Below, piece after piece: positions 9,379-16,943 of a stretch of 39,012 nucleotides of DNA. Where the stretch lies: the NCBI GenBank assembly GCA_009692045.1, contig SIAA01000018.1:1-39012 (forward strand). The letters are read 5' to 3'. Within the stretch, counting starts at the first letter, position 1; each line of letters opens with the position of its first letter. A model generated the notes under the pieces. The model ran no database searches, was not told the DNA's origin, and saw only the letters and a list, made by a program, of their open reading frames with translations. The stretch is from Phycisphaerales bacterium. GTDB lineage: Bacteria > Planctomycetota > Phycisphaerae > Phycisphaerales > SM1A02. The translations under genes and the position numbers were made by a program.

Positions 9379-10773
9379 ATGGAGACTGGCAGTCGCAGCG
9401 ACATAGGTATTCAAGCAGAGCGGGCGGTACTCGTTGGCATCCTGCTGCCGGGCACCCAAGATCAGATTGATCCGCTGGCAGAGTTGCGCGCTCTCAGCGA
9501 TACCGCCGGAGTCCTGGTTGTTGGGGAGATGATCCAATCTCGAAAGACGCCTGAGGGCCGAACCTACCTCGGCAAGGGAAAGGTTGAGGAACTTGCCGCC
9601 ATGGCGGCAGAGCTTCGAGCCAAGGTGGTCATCTTCGACAACGACCTCTCGCCGAGCCAGTTGAAGAACCTTGAAGAAGTGACCAGCGTGAAGGTGCTCG
9701 ACCGCACCGAGTTGATTCTCGACATCTTTGCCAATCGCGCCACCACGAGGGCGGCTCAGCTGCAGGTGGAGATTGCCCAACTTGAGTACACCGCGCCACG
9801 CTTGCGTGCCATGTGGAGCCATCTCGGGCAGGTGACTGGCGGCTCACCGATGGGAGTAGGCACGCGCGGACCGGGAGAAAAGCAGATCGAGATCGATCGC
9901 CGCTTGGTGTCGAGGCGACTCACACAACTGAAACGAGAACTCAGCGAGGTGCAGGCGCGCCGTTCGCGCGAGATCGAGCAGCGCCGCCGTGAGCACTTCA
10001 CTGTTTGCATCGTGGGTTACACCAATGCGGGGAAGTCAACCCTGTTCAACGCCCTTACGGCCGGTGGTGCCTATGCAGACAACAAGCTCTTTGCCACACT
10101 GCACACGCGCGTTGAAGGCTGGAACATCGGATCGGGCGACATGGCGATGCTCTCGGACACCGTGGGATTCATTCGCAATCTTCCCCACCGACTCGTGGCC
10201 AGTTTCAAGTCCACTCTTGAGGATGCCGTGGCAGCGCATCTACTCCTTTTGGTGGTTGATGCCGCCGACCCCAGTGCCAGCGATCAGTTGCGTGTTGTGC
10301 GCGAGGTGCTCGACGAGATCGGCGCCGCCCATCAACCGCGTCTGATCGTGCTCAACAAGAGCGACCTGCTGGGGGAGGACGCCGCAGAACGCGTAGAGGC
10401 TCTCAAAGCCAATGAGCCGGGAGCGATTTCGGTCAGCGGTCGAACTGGTGCCGGGCTAGATTCACTGCGCGATGCTGTCCGCGGCAAGGTTTTGGGAGAG
10501 TGGGTGGAACTGCTGATTGAGATTCCGCTGGCGGAAGGTCGCACGGTTGACTTTCTGGAGCGGCGTACCCAAGTGATCGAGCGCGACTACACGGAAACCT
10601 CGGTTCTGCTGCGCACCAAGCTGTCGCGGCGCCACCTAGAGCAGTTGGCGGCCTCCGGATCGCGCTCGACGATCGGGGGCAAGTCGCCAGCCGACGCTTT
10701 GACTCGATCATTTCCCGAGCGATCTGTGCTCGAACCTCGCCGCGTCTCACCGCACGAAAAGTTGGGCGGCTAG
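9379..10773 (+). CDS. hflX: Ribosome-associated GTPase HflX
   Basis: A 464-aa GTPase that binds the 50S subunit and splits stalled or stress-inactivated ribosomes. The N-terminal HflX domain shows PEGRTYLGKGKVEELA and VIFDNDLSPSQLKNLE. A glycine-rich linker follows (GVGTRGPGEKQIEIDRR), then the G domain: G1 GYTNAGKST (from about residue 213), G3 in MLSDTVGFIRNLPH, and G4 NKSD. The ATG at 9379 is chosen over an in-frame ATG 54 codons upstream because the latter lies inside tsaD antisense and lacks family similarity. The stop codon TAG is the second half of a CTAG shared with the convergent gene. Confidence 0.95.
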   Translation: METGSRSDIGIQAERAVLVGILLPGTQDQIDPLAELRALSDTAGVLVVGEMIQSRKTPEGRTYLGKGKVEELAAMAAELRAKVVIFDNDLSPSQLKNLEEVTSVKVLDRTELILDIFANRATTRAAQLQVEIAQLEYTAPRLRAMWSHLGQVTGGSPMGVGTRGPGEKQIEIDRRLVSRRLTQLKRELSEVQARRSREIEQRRREHFTVCIVGYTNAGKSTLFNALTAGGAYADNKLFATLHTRVEGWNIGSGDMAMLSDTVGFIRNLPHRLVASFKSTLEDAVAAHLLLLVVDAADPSASDQLRVVREVLDEIGAAHQPRLIVLNKSDLLGEDAAERVEALKANEPGAISVSGRTGAGLDSLRDAVRGKVLGEWVELLIEIPLAEGRTVDFLERRTQVIERDYTETSVLLRTKLSRRHLEQLAASGSRSTIGGKSPADALTRSFPERSVLEPRRVSPHEKLGG

Positions 10774-11609
10774 GACTTTCTCGGGGCGCGCCGCCTGCTG
10801 CGGCGGCGGATCGATTGGCAGAGATGAGACATCAAGTCGATGTAAGGCGCAGCAGGTGAGCGAACGGATTCTGGTAGCCAAATCTTGCCGCTGCAGTGAG
10901 TGTCTGCTCCATCCACCAGAGGCAACCACGCGACAGCCTGCGGCTCAACTGATTTCGTCGAGCTGAAAAACCCATCATTGGCACGACCCAAGGCGACAGA
11001 ATCACCCCCCAGCGGGATGGCATCCCATCTCTCAACGGGGGTTCCCAGCACTGCGAGTTCGATTCCCCCGGTCGCGCCGGGATCGCCACAGATCACCACG
11101 ACATTGGGGACCCGAGGCATGTACTGAGCCCGAGCCCGCCGGAGCAATCGGCGCGCCCGTTCCGCGGCCCGGTCGGTCGCACCATCTGCCCCGACCGCGA
11201 CTACCGCGTGCGTGCCCGACCAGGAGCCGAGAAGTCTGCACCTTGCCTCCAGCGCGCCGTTCTCATCTCGCAGAGCGCACTCCTCGCCGATGCTCGCACC
11301 GAGAGTGAACTCGCGCACGAGTCTGGCGAACCTCGAGAGTTTGCCCGCGGCGAGCCCCGGCACGCTCCATATTCCAATGAGGACTGGTCGGCGAATGTTG
11401 GCGAGAGCGCGGATTGATGGGGGTGGAGGTTCTACAGCCTCAACTGTCATTACCAGGCGCTTGACATGGAGGGCGACAGTGGCGCCTTTCCACCGGCATA
11501 GAAAGTCGCAGGATCGCAACTGGGGGGTCGCAACATCACGGCGGTACTTACACATCAGCCCTTCTAGGCGCTCGGAAACCAGAGACTCGGCTGGGTCGAT
11601 CTGGGGCAT
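10770..11609 (-). CDS. Hypothetical protein, function not recognised
   Basis: A 279-aa protein with no family I can name. There is no signal peptide or clear membrane helix. The central part (about 75-225) looks like an alpha/beta domain: hydrophobic strands such as RPVLIGIWSVPG, THAVVAVGADG and NVVVICGDPGATGG alternate with an Arg/Ala-rich helix (RAAERARRLLRRARAQY). The last 15 residues are very basic (RRRSRRRAPRKS), which could contact nucleic acid or simply reflect composition. The ATG at 11609 is chosen as the conservative start; an ATG 31 codons upstream would cover much of the intergenic region. The stop codon overlaps that of hflX on CTAG. Confidence 0.6.
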   Translation of the reverse strand: MPQIDPAESLVSERLEGLMCKYRRDVATPQLRSCDFLCRWKGATVALHVKRLVMTVEAVEPPPPSIRALANIRRPVLIGIWSVPGLAAGKLSRFARLVREFTLGASIGEECALRDENGALEARCRLLGSWSGTHAVVAVGADGATDRAAERARRLLRRARAQYMPRVPNVVVICGDPGATGGIELAVLGTPVERWDAIPLGGDSVALGRANDGFFSSTKSVEPQAVAWLPLVDGADTHCSGKIWLPESVRSPAAPYIDLMSHLCQSIRRRSRRRAPRKS

Positions 11610-11624
11610 GGTGCGGGGCTGATA

Positions 11625-11641
11625 CCGCCTGATGCAGGCGG
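11625..11641. repeat. Perfect 6-bp inverted repeat between divergent genes
   Basis: CCGCCT-GATGC-AGGCGG lies in the 146-bp gap between the hypothetical gene starting at 11609 and the MshEN-like gene at 11756. It could be an operator or a leader hairpin. No T-run follows on either side, so it is not a standard terminator. Confidence 0.35.
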
Positions 11642-11755
11642 GAACTGAGGGAATGTTGCCCAAATTTCCCGCAGATGGCAAGTTCATCCGCCAAAGTTTC
11701 ACCTGTGATCTAAGTCGCTCCTGCCGATGGCCGAAGCATCCTGCAGAGGATTGTC

Positions 11756-12268
11756 ATGAATGCAAGAGCACCAAGACTTGGCGAAATACTCACAGCGCAC
11801 GGCATAGTTACGCGCACTCAGGTTGAGGAGATTTTGGCGAAACAGCGCAGCGACAGCCGTCCCTTCGGCGTTCTCTGCGAGGAGTTGTTTGGCATCGATC
11901 CAGCATTCATCGAAGCGGCCTGGGTGGATCAGTACAAGCGACTGGTGAGCCATTTGGAGGCGCGATTCGCCGAATCGGACTCCGAGGCACTTGCGTTGGT
12001 CTCTCGGAGGCAAGGGTGGCAGTTTCGCATTGTGCCCATTCGCTTCGACGAAGGTGTACTGATCGCAGCAACCACATCTGAGCATCTGCCCCGGGCTACT
12101 CGATTTGCGTCCTCAGTTCTTTCACGCCCCGTTCTCTTCATTGTTGTTGACGCCGAGGAACTCGCCGGAGCTCTCGATGCCTACTACCCCATCGGGGGGC
12201 TCGACGCGCGGCATGTGCGCGGCGGCGTTCTCAGTAAAGAGAGCGTGAATGGCAACACCCGGACTTGA
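11756..12268 (+). CDS. Stand-alone GspE/MshEN N-terminal domain-like protein
   Basis: A 170-aa protein resembling the N-terminal domain of type II secretion / type IV pilus ATPases without any ATPase. PRLGEILTAHGIV ... QVEEILAKQ matches the typical RLGEILVEKGLI...QLEEALAxQ helix pair, and a second half (about 80-145: ALALVSRRQGWQFRIVPIRFDEGVLIAATT) matches the following alpha/beta half that supplies hydrophobic contacts to c-di-GMP in MshE. Whether it binds a nucleotide is unknown. CAGAGGA lies 6 nt before the ATG and sets the start. Its final 19 bp are antisense to the 3' end of tRNA-Phe. No other pilus or secretion ATPase is in the window. Confidence 0.65.
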   Translation: MNARAPRLGEILTAHGIVTRTQVEEILAKQRSDSRPFGVLCEELFGIDPAFIEAAWVDQYKRLVSHLEARFAESDSEALALVSRRQGWQFRIVPIRFDEGVLIAATTSEHLPRATRFASSVLSRPVLFIVVDAEELAGALDAYYPIGGLDARHVRGGVLSKESVNGNTRT

Positions 12269-12322
12269 ACCGGGGACACCCGCATTTTCAATGCGGTGCT
12301 CTACCAACTGAGCTATGTTGCC
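12250..12322 (-). tRNA. tRNA-Phe (anticodon GAA)
   Basis: A 73-nt cloverleaf on the minus strand. The acceptor stem GGCAACA pairs with TGTTGCC, followed by discriminator A. U8-A9, a D arm (GCTC...GAGC), an anticodon stem CCGCA/TGCGG with loop TTGAAAA (anticodon GAA, 12287-12289), and a T arm CCCGG-TTCAAGT-CCGGG are all present. CCA is not encoded. The 3' end overlaps the MshEN-like gene on the other strand, and the 5' end overlaps the stop codon of the upstream sigma-like gene. Confidence 0.97.
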
Positions 12323-12876
12323 AGCGAATCCGTGACGAGTCCGATCCTTGCTGAGTTCCTAAAGGTACGCACTGATTTTCTGCTGTCAAGCGCCTGCAGG
12401 ATGGGCCAAGCGCCCACGCGCTCCCGCTCCAGCAGGGCGACTAGGCGGGAAGCGAGAAAAATGGTGAGTGGACGGTCGCCGCGGTAGGCATTGAGACCAA
12501 GGGCAGCCCGCGATTGTGACTCAGTGTCCACCCTAAGCTCATGCCAGAATCTTTCGAGAATGAATCCCTCGCGGTCGCTGGCGCACCTCGAACGGTAGGC
12601 GTCTCGAAGTCTCCAGGAGTGTTCGGTGCGAAGTTGTGACCAAGCATCCGCTGACCCTCGAGCGCAGGCTAGGGAGAGAACCAAGTCTGCCAGCCAAAGT
12701 TCGCCGACGCGGTGGGAGCGGTCGCCGATGGCGAGCTGCAGATCTTCGATGGAAATGCCGTGGCGTAGAGCATCCACGCCTAGTTTCGAGAAGTAGAGCG
12801 ATCGCAAAGTGGCCCATGGATCAGCAGGAGTGCATGGAACCGATTGTTTCCCCTGACTGGAACGCCTTGGCTTCAC
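12313..12876 (-). CDS. Sigma-70 region 2-like protein lacking a recognisable region 4
   Basis: A 187-aa protein. Its middle (about 55-135: GELWLADLVLSLACARGSADAW ... FILERFWHEL ... NAYRGDRPLTIFLASRLVALL) has the helix pattern of ECF-type sigma region 2, including the acidic/aromatic stretch before a Y-x-G-x-x-x-L turn. The remaining 45 residues do not look like a region 4 helix-turn-helix. The GTG start at 12876 is chosen because TACACT lies 8 nt upstream; a TTG 12 codons earlier is the alternative. The reading frame ends on TAG, which is also nucleotides 8-10 of tRNA-Phe. The protein may be a truncated or diverged sigma factor, and the assignment is by eye only. Confidence 0.5.
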   Translation of the reverse strand: MKPRRSSQGKQSVPCTPADPWATLRSLYFSKLGVDALRHGISIEDLQLAIGDRSHRVGELWLADLVLSLACARGSADAWSQLRTEHSWRLRDAYRSRCASDREGFILERFWHELRVDTESQSRAALGLNAYRGDRPLTIFLASRLVALLERERVGAWPILQALDSRKSVRTFRNSARIGLVTDSLAT

Positions 12877-12884
12877 TCGGCGCA

Positions 12885-12890
12885 AGTGTA
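12885..12890 (-). promoter_or_regulatory. Putative -10 box (TACACT), leaderless start of sigma-like gene
   Basis: TACACT on the minus strand is 8 nt upstream of the GTG at 12876, with no SD sequence between. It is identical to the box before the HEAT-repeat gene at 29604-29609. Confidence 0.4.
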
Positions 12891-12918
12891 CGAGAGTTAG
12901 GGAGGCGTTCAAGCCCGA

Positions 12919-13785
12919 TCAAGAAACTGATCGATTTCGCAACCGCCAATAGCGGGACTCGTTGCCCGGAGGTGACAGGGCCTCGGGCGGGGCGCATCCG
13001 GCATCTCGTAGCGCAGGGAACTTGGCTCGCCATGAATCGACTTCTGCGACCGTGACTGTCACATCAAGCACACCTGCCTCGGAGCCAAGTTCTGCCAACA
13101 CCTCGCCCGTGGGTCCGACCGCGATGCTTCCGCCTCCATACTGGCAGTTTGGGTCGGTTCCGATGCGATTGCAGGCGATCACCAATGCTTGGTTTTCGAT
13201 GGCTCGCGCCAGACACAGGTTGCGCCAGTGCGACTGGCGGACAGTTGGCCAGTTGGCGCCCAGGAGCAGAGCCTGCGCGCCCGCAAAGGCTGCCATTCGC
13301 CATAACTCAGGAAATCGGAGGTCGTAGCAGATGAAGGGGCTGACTAGGAACTCGTCGCACTGAGCGGTAAGAAGCAAAGTGCCCGCGGGGTAGTGCCGTG
13401 CCTCTCCGAGAGGGCTGAAGGGGTAGGCCTTGCGATAAGCACCCACGACTTCTCCTGCGGGGCTGAAGATGATTGACGCGTTGGCGGCGCCCGGTTGCGC
13501 CGCGGCGCAACAGCTTGCGCAACTGGCAAGAGCGTCAGCCTCACTGATCGCGAGGCCAGCGCAGAGCCAGATCCGATGCCTGCGTGCCAAGGTTCGCGCC
13601 CACTCAATGGAGGTGCTGGAAGCGGCAACCTCCGGTCGCATCGAGAACCCAGTTTCTCCCATCTCCGGCAGGAGAACAAACTCCCCGCCGGTCGGCTTGG
13701 CCATGGTCACCATCGACTCGACGGTGCGGCGATTGGCCGCGTGGTCCTCCCAAACAATGTCGTACTGGAGTGCAAGGAAGCGCAT
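12919..13785 (-). CDS. Carbon-nitrogen hydrolase (nitrilase superfamily, omega-amidase/YafV-like)
   Basis: A 288-aa cytoplasmic amidase. The nitrilase Glu-Lys-Cys triad is visible in LLPEMGETGFS, AYRKAYPFSPLGE and FICYDLRFPELWR. The sequence around these residues and the FLALQYDIVWED start resemble omega-amidases (YafV/Nit2), which deaminate alpha-ketoglutaramate or alpha-ketosuccinamate, but substrate specificity is inferred. The ATG at 13785 is the right start. Extending the frame upstream simply translates tRNA-His. There is no SD, and the gene begins 20 bp after the tRNA 3' end, so it may be transcribed from the tRNA promoter. The sigma-like gene follows 6 bp after its stop if counted from the longest frame. 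Confidence 0.85.
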   Translation of the reverse strand: MRFLALQYDIVWEDHAANRRTVESMVTMAKPTGGEFVLLPEMGETGFSMRPEVAASSTSIEWARTLARRHRIWLCAGLAISEADALASCASCCAAAQPGAANASIIFSPAGEVVGAYRKAYPFSPLGEARHYPAGTLLLTAQCDEFLVSPFICYDLRFPELWRMAAFAGAQALLLGANWPTVRQSHWRNLCLARAIENQALVIACNRIGTDPNCQYGGGSIAVGPTGEVLAELGSEAGVLDVTVTVAEVDSWRAKFPALRDAGCAPPEALSPPGNESRYWRLRNRSVS

Positions 13786-13805
13786 GGGGCGGCGGGGCGA
13801 AGAAG

Positions 13806-13879
13806 GGCGACCGACGGGATTTGAACCCGCGACTCCCAGGATCACAACCCGGTGCTCTACCAACTGAGCTACGGTCGCC
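13806..13879 (-). tRNA. tRNA-His (anticodon GTG)
   Basis: A minus-strand cloverleaf with acceptor GCGACCG pairing CGGTCGC, an encoded extra G at -1 opposite discriminator C (the histidine identity pair), U8-A9, a D arm, an anticodon stem CCGGG/CCTGG with loop TTGTGAT (anticodon GTG, 13843-13845) and a T arm GCGGG-TTCAAAT-CCCGT. CCA is not encoded. The end coordinate includes G-1. Confidence 0.97.
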
Positions 13880-13891
13880 GAAGAGGGGACA

Positions 13892-13920
13892 AGTCTAACG
13901 CGGTCCTTGATTGATGGCAA
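13892..13920 (-). promoter_or_regulatory. sigma-70-type promoter of tRNA-His
   Basis: On the minus strand TTGCCA (13915-13920) and TAGACT (13892-13897) are separated by exactly 17 nt and lie 12 nt upstream of the tRNA 5' end. This is the best two-box promoter seen in the window. The nitrilase-family gene directly downstream may share it. Confidence 0.6.
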
Positions 13921-13955
13921 TCGACTCTGCGCTTCGGGTCAGCGGTCCTAGTTGT

Positions 13956-13982
13956 TAGCATCTGTACCTTTCCCCAGAGGAT
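13956..13982 (+). promoter_or_regulatory. Possible pckA -10 box and ribosome-binding site
   Basis: TAGCAT (13956-13961) is a possible -10. AGAGGAT (13976-13982) is a clear Shine-Dalgarno sequence 7 nt before the ATG at 13990. This gene therefore has a leader, unlike many of its neighbours. Confidence 0.4.
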
Positions 13983-13989
13983 TTATCAG

Positions 13990-15588
13990 ATGTCAACCGC
14001 GACACCAGCAGCTCCCCCCACCGGGCACTCCCTCAACTTCGGCAAGGTGACGGTGCATCGGAATCTTCCGGTGGCGCAACTGATCGAACTCGCTATTCAG
14101 CGCGGCGAGGGTGTGCTTGCCGCCAATGGGGCACTCGCCTGTGACACCGGCGTGCGAACTGGTCGCAGCCCCAATGACAAGTTCCTAGAGGACTCACCTG
14201 GCATCCATGGCAACATCGCCTGGGGCAAAGTCAATCAGCCCATTTCTCCCGCCAACTTCGAGGCCTTGCACACCAAGGTGATGGAGTACATGCGCGGCAA
14301 GTCGGACCTGTTCCGCTTTGACGGCTTCGCGGGTGCGGACACGAACTTCCGCCTCAAAGTGAGCGTCGTTACCGAGGAATGCTGGCAGAGCCTCTTTGCC
14401 AAGACTCTCTTCATCAACGCGGACGCCCAGGAACTTCGCGATTTCAAGCAGGACTGGACCATCATCAATGCTTGCAATCTCACTCTGGATGATCCGGCCA
14501 TGTATGGGGTAAAGGACAAGATCTGCATCGTGCAGAGTCTGGAGAAGAAATTGGTGCTCATCGTGGGCACTCGCTACGCCGGCGAAATCAAGAAGTCGAT
14601 TTTCTATGCGATGAACTACGACCTGCCCGACATGGGCGTATTCCCCATGCACTGCAGCGCCAATGTGGATCGCGAGGACTCGGGCAATGTGGCGATTTTC
14701 TTCGGGCTCTCTGGGACGGGCAAGACCACCCTTAGTGCTGATCCCAACCGCGACCTCGTCGGGGATGATGAGCACGGCTGGTCACAGAAGGGCGTGTTCA
14801 ATATCGAGGGCGGCTGCTATGCCAAGTGCATCAAGCTCTCCAAGACAGGCGAGCCGGAAATCTGGAACGCCATCAAGTTTGGCAGCGTCCTGGAGAATGT
14901 GACGCTCGATCCGGCGACTCGTATTCCGGATTACGACAGCTCGGCGCGGACCGAGAACACTCGGGTCACATACCCCGTCAGTTTCATTGCCAATGCGCGC
15001 ACGCCCAGCGTCGCGGGGCATCCCACCAACTGCGTGTTCCTTTCGGCGGATGCCTTCGGGGTGCTGCCACCGGTCTCCAAGCTCTCGCCTGAGCAAGCGA
15101 TGTATTACTTCCTCAATGGATACACCTCGAAGCTTGCCGGTACGGAAGCAGGTGTCACCGAGCCGCAGCCCAACTTCAGCGTTTGTTTCGGCGGACCTTT
15201 CATGCCGCGCGAGCCCATGGTCTACGCCGAACAACTCGCGGAGCGCATCAAGAAGCACGGCACGGATGTGTGGCTTTTGAACACAGGTTGGACAGGCGGT
15301 CCCTATGGCACGGGGTCTCGATTCAAGTTGGCGTGGACCCGCGCCATGGTGACGGCGATCCTCGACGGCTCGCTGCGCCATGCCAAGTTCACCGAGCACG
15401 CGATCTTCGGCCTGATGATTCCCACGGCGGTGCCTGGGGTTCCCTCCGAGGTGCTCGATCCTCGCAACACCTGGAGCGATAAGGCGGCCTATGACGCCAA
15501 GGCCAAGGATCTCGCTCAGCGCTTCCGCCAGAACGATGCCAAGTTCAACATCTCAGCGGCGGTTCGCGCCGCGGGGCCGAGGAACTGA
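13990..15588 (+). CDS. pckA: Phosphoenolpyruvate carboxykinase (ATP)
   Basis: A 532-aa cytoplasmic enzyme converting oxaloacetate and ATP to phosphoenolpyruvate and CO2, the entry step of gluconeogenesis. The PEPCK P-loop FFGLSGTGKTTLS (about residues 237-249) is followed by the metal-binding LVGDDEHGW and EGGCYAKCI segments. The N-terminal CDTGVRTGRSPNDKF contains the oxaloacetate-binding Arg motif. Length and motif order are normal for the ATP-dependent family. It heads a rightward run with ilvA 3 bp behind and nadE 5 bp behind that, so the three are probably one operon. Confidence 0.96.
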   Translation: MSTATPAAPPTGHSLNFGKVTVHRNLPVAQLIELAIQRGEGVLAANGALACDTGVRTGRSPNDKFLEDSPGIHGNIAWGKVNQPISPANFEALHTKVMEYMRGKSDLFRFDGFAGADTNFRLKVSVVTEECWQSLFAKTLFINADAQELRDFKQDWTIINACNLTLDDPAMYGVKDKICIVQSLEKKLVLIVGTRYAGEIKKSIFYAMNYDLPDMGVFPMHCSANVDREDSGNVAIFFGLSGTGKTTLSADPNRDLVGDDEHGWSQKGVFNIEGGCYAKCIKLSKTGEPEIWNAIKFGSVLENVTLDPATRIPDYDSSARTENTRVTYPVSFIANARTPSVAGHPTNCVFLSADAFGVLPPVSKLSPEQAMYYFLNGYTSKLAGTEAGVTEPQPNFSVCFGGPFMPREPMVYAEQLAERIKKHGTDVWLLNTGWTGGPYGTGSRFKLAWTRAMVTAILDGSLRHAKFTEHAIFGLMIPTAVPGVPSEVLDPRNTWSDKAAYDAKAKDLAQRFRQNDAKFNISAAVRAAGPRN

Positions 15589-15591
15589 TCG

Positions 15592-16938
15592 GTGCCAGTT
15601 CCAGAAAGCGCTCCGACGGTTAGTTTCGAGGACATTCTCGCGGCGAGGCGGCGCATTGCTGGTGCTGTGTTCGAGACACCCTGCCGAGAGAGTGTCGCTC
15701 TGAGCGAACTGTGCGGCGCGCGCGTGTTCTGCAAGCTGGAGTTTCAGCAGCGCACCGGATCTTTCAAGGAACGCGGGGCGCGCAACGCCCTCCTGCAACT
15801 CACTGCGGAGAATCGCCAGCGCGGCATCGTTGCCGCTAGCGCTGGGAATCATGCGGCGGCGCTGGCCTATCACGGCCGTGAACTGGGCATTCCAGTGACG
15901 GTGGTGATGCCGGTGTTTGCACCGCTGGTGAAGCAGGAGCGTTGCAAGGCGCTGGGCGCCCGCGTGCTGCTGCACGGATCGAATATTGCCGAGGCCAAGG
16001 ATCGAGCTGATGAGATGGTGGCGCGCGATGGACTTATCTACATCCATGGATTCAACGGACCCCAACTCATCGCAGGGCAGGGCACCATCGGACTGGAACT
16101 CATTGAGCAAGTTCCCTCACTTGATGCGGTGATCGTCCCCATCGGCGGCGGCGGACTCATTGCGGGCGTCGCCTTGGCCATAAAGAAGCTGCGGCCCTCG
16201 GTGCGAGTGATCGGGGTCGAACCCTCGCGCTGCGCCAGTTTCCAAGCGGCGCTGCGCGCTGGTCGGCCGGTGATGGTCGCAGGCGAGCCGACCCTGGCGG
16301 ACGGCCTCGCTGTGCCTCAAGTCGGCGATCTGGCGTTCGCTATCGCTCGTCCGCTCGTGGACGAAGTGGTATCGGTTGATGAAGAGTCGATTTCACTGGC
16401 GATGCTCCGGCTGGTCGAGTGCGAGAAAGGCGTAGTGGAGGGGGCAGGGGCCGTGGGTCTCGCAGCATTTCTTGAAGGACATCTTCGCCACCTGCGTGGT
16501 CGTACTGTCGTCCTCTTGCTGTGCGGCGGCAATGTCGATCCCATGACTCTCAGCCGTGTCATCACTCACGGACTTGCTGTGGATGGCCGTCTGGTGCAGT
16601 TCACAGCCATGATCAAGGATCGACCGGGTGGACTCGCCGATCTGGCATCGGCACTCGCCGCAGCCGGAGCGAGTGTGCAGCAGGTCACGCACGAGCGCGC
16701 CTTCGGCGGGCCTGATGTTTCCATGGTGCAGGTTCTCTGCGAAGTGGAGGTGCGCGGGCCCGCCCATGCCGAGCAGGTGTATGCCGCCTTGCGCGAGCGA
16801 GGGATTCGTGTGCTGGCGCGCACTCAAGTGGAGTCGCGCAGTGGTGTCGTAGGGCGCACGGTGGATGGCGCGCGAATTGCGGATGAAACGCGAAATCGTG
16901 TTGGCACGGCTGTGCCATCAGAGGAAGTGGCGGGCTGA
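15592..16938 (+). CDS. ilvA: Threonine ammonia-lyase (threonine dehydratase) with C-terminal ACT domain
   Basis: A 448-aa PLP enzyme deaminating threonine (and possibly serine) to 2-oxobutyrate. Lys59 in QQRTGSFKERGA is the PLP lysine, SAGNHAAALAYHG binds the substrate carboxylate, and PIGGGGLIAGVALAI is the glycine loop. The C-terminal part (about 335-415, QFTAMIKDRPGGLADLASAL onward) is a single ACT domain, as in the catabolic TdcB-like or short biosynthetic forms, so effector binding by an amino acid is likely. The start is GTG, 3 bp after the pckA stop. A TTG/ATG alternative was not seen nearby. The last 30 residues beyond ACT are unconserved. Confidence 0.9.
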   Translation: MPVPESAPTVSFEDILAARRRIAGAVFETPCRESVALSELCGARVFCKLEFQQRTGSFKERGARNALLQLTAENRQRGIVAASAGNHAAALAYHGRELGIPVTVVMPVFAPLVKQERCKALGARVLLHGSNIAEAKDRADEMVARDGLIYIHGFNGPQLIAGQGTIGLELIEQVPSLDAVIVPIGGGGLIAGVALAIKKLRPSVRVIGVEPSRCASFQAALRAGRPVMVAGEPTLADGLAVPQVGDLAFAIARPLVDEVVSVDEESISLAMLRLVECEKGVVEGAGAVGLAAFLEGHLRHLRGRTVVLLLCGGNVDPMTLSRVITHGLAVDGRLVQFTAMIKDRPGGLADLASALAAAGASVQQVTHERAFGGPDVSMVQVLCEVEVRGPAHAEQVYAALRERGIRVLARTQVESRSGVVGRTVDGARIADETRNRVGTAVPSEEVAG

Positions 16939-16943
16939 TCAGC

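Noticed and set aside
13786-13920. N-terminal extension of the nitrilase-family gene (VAQLVEHRVV...)
   Set aside because: This stretch is translated tRNA-His. The real start is the ATG at 13785.
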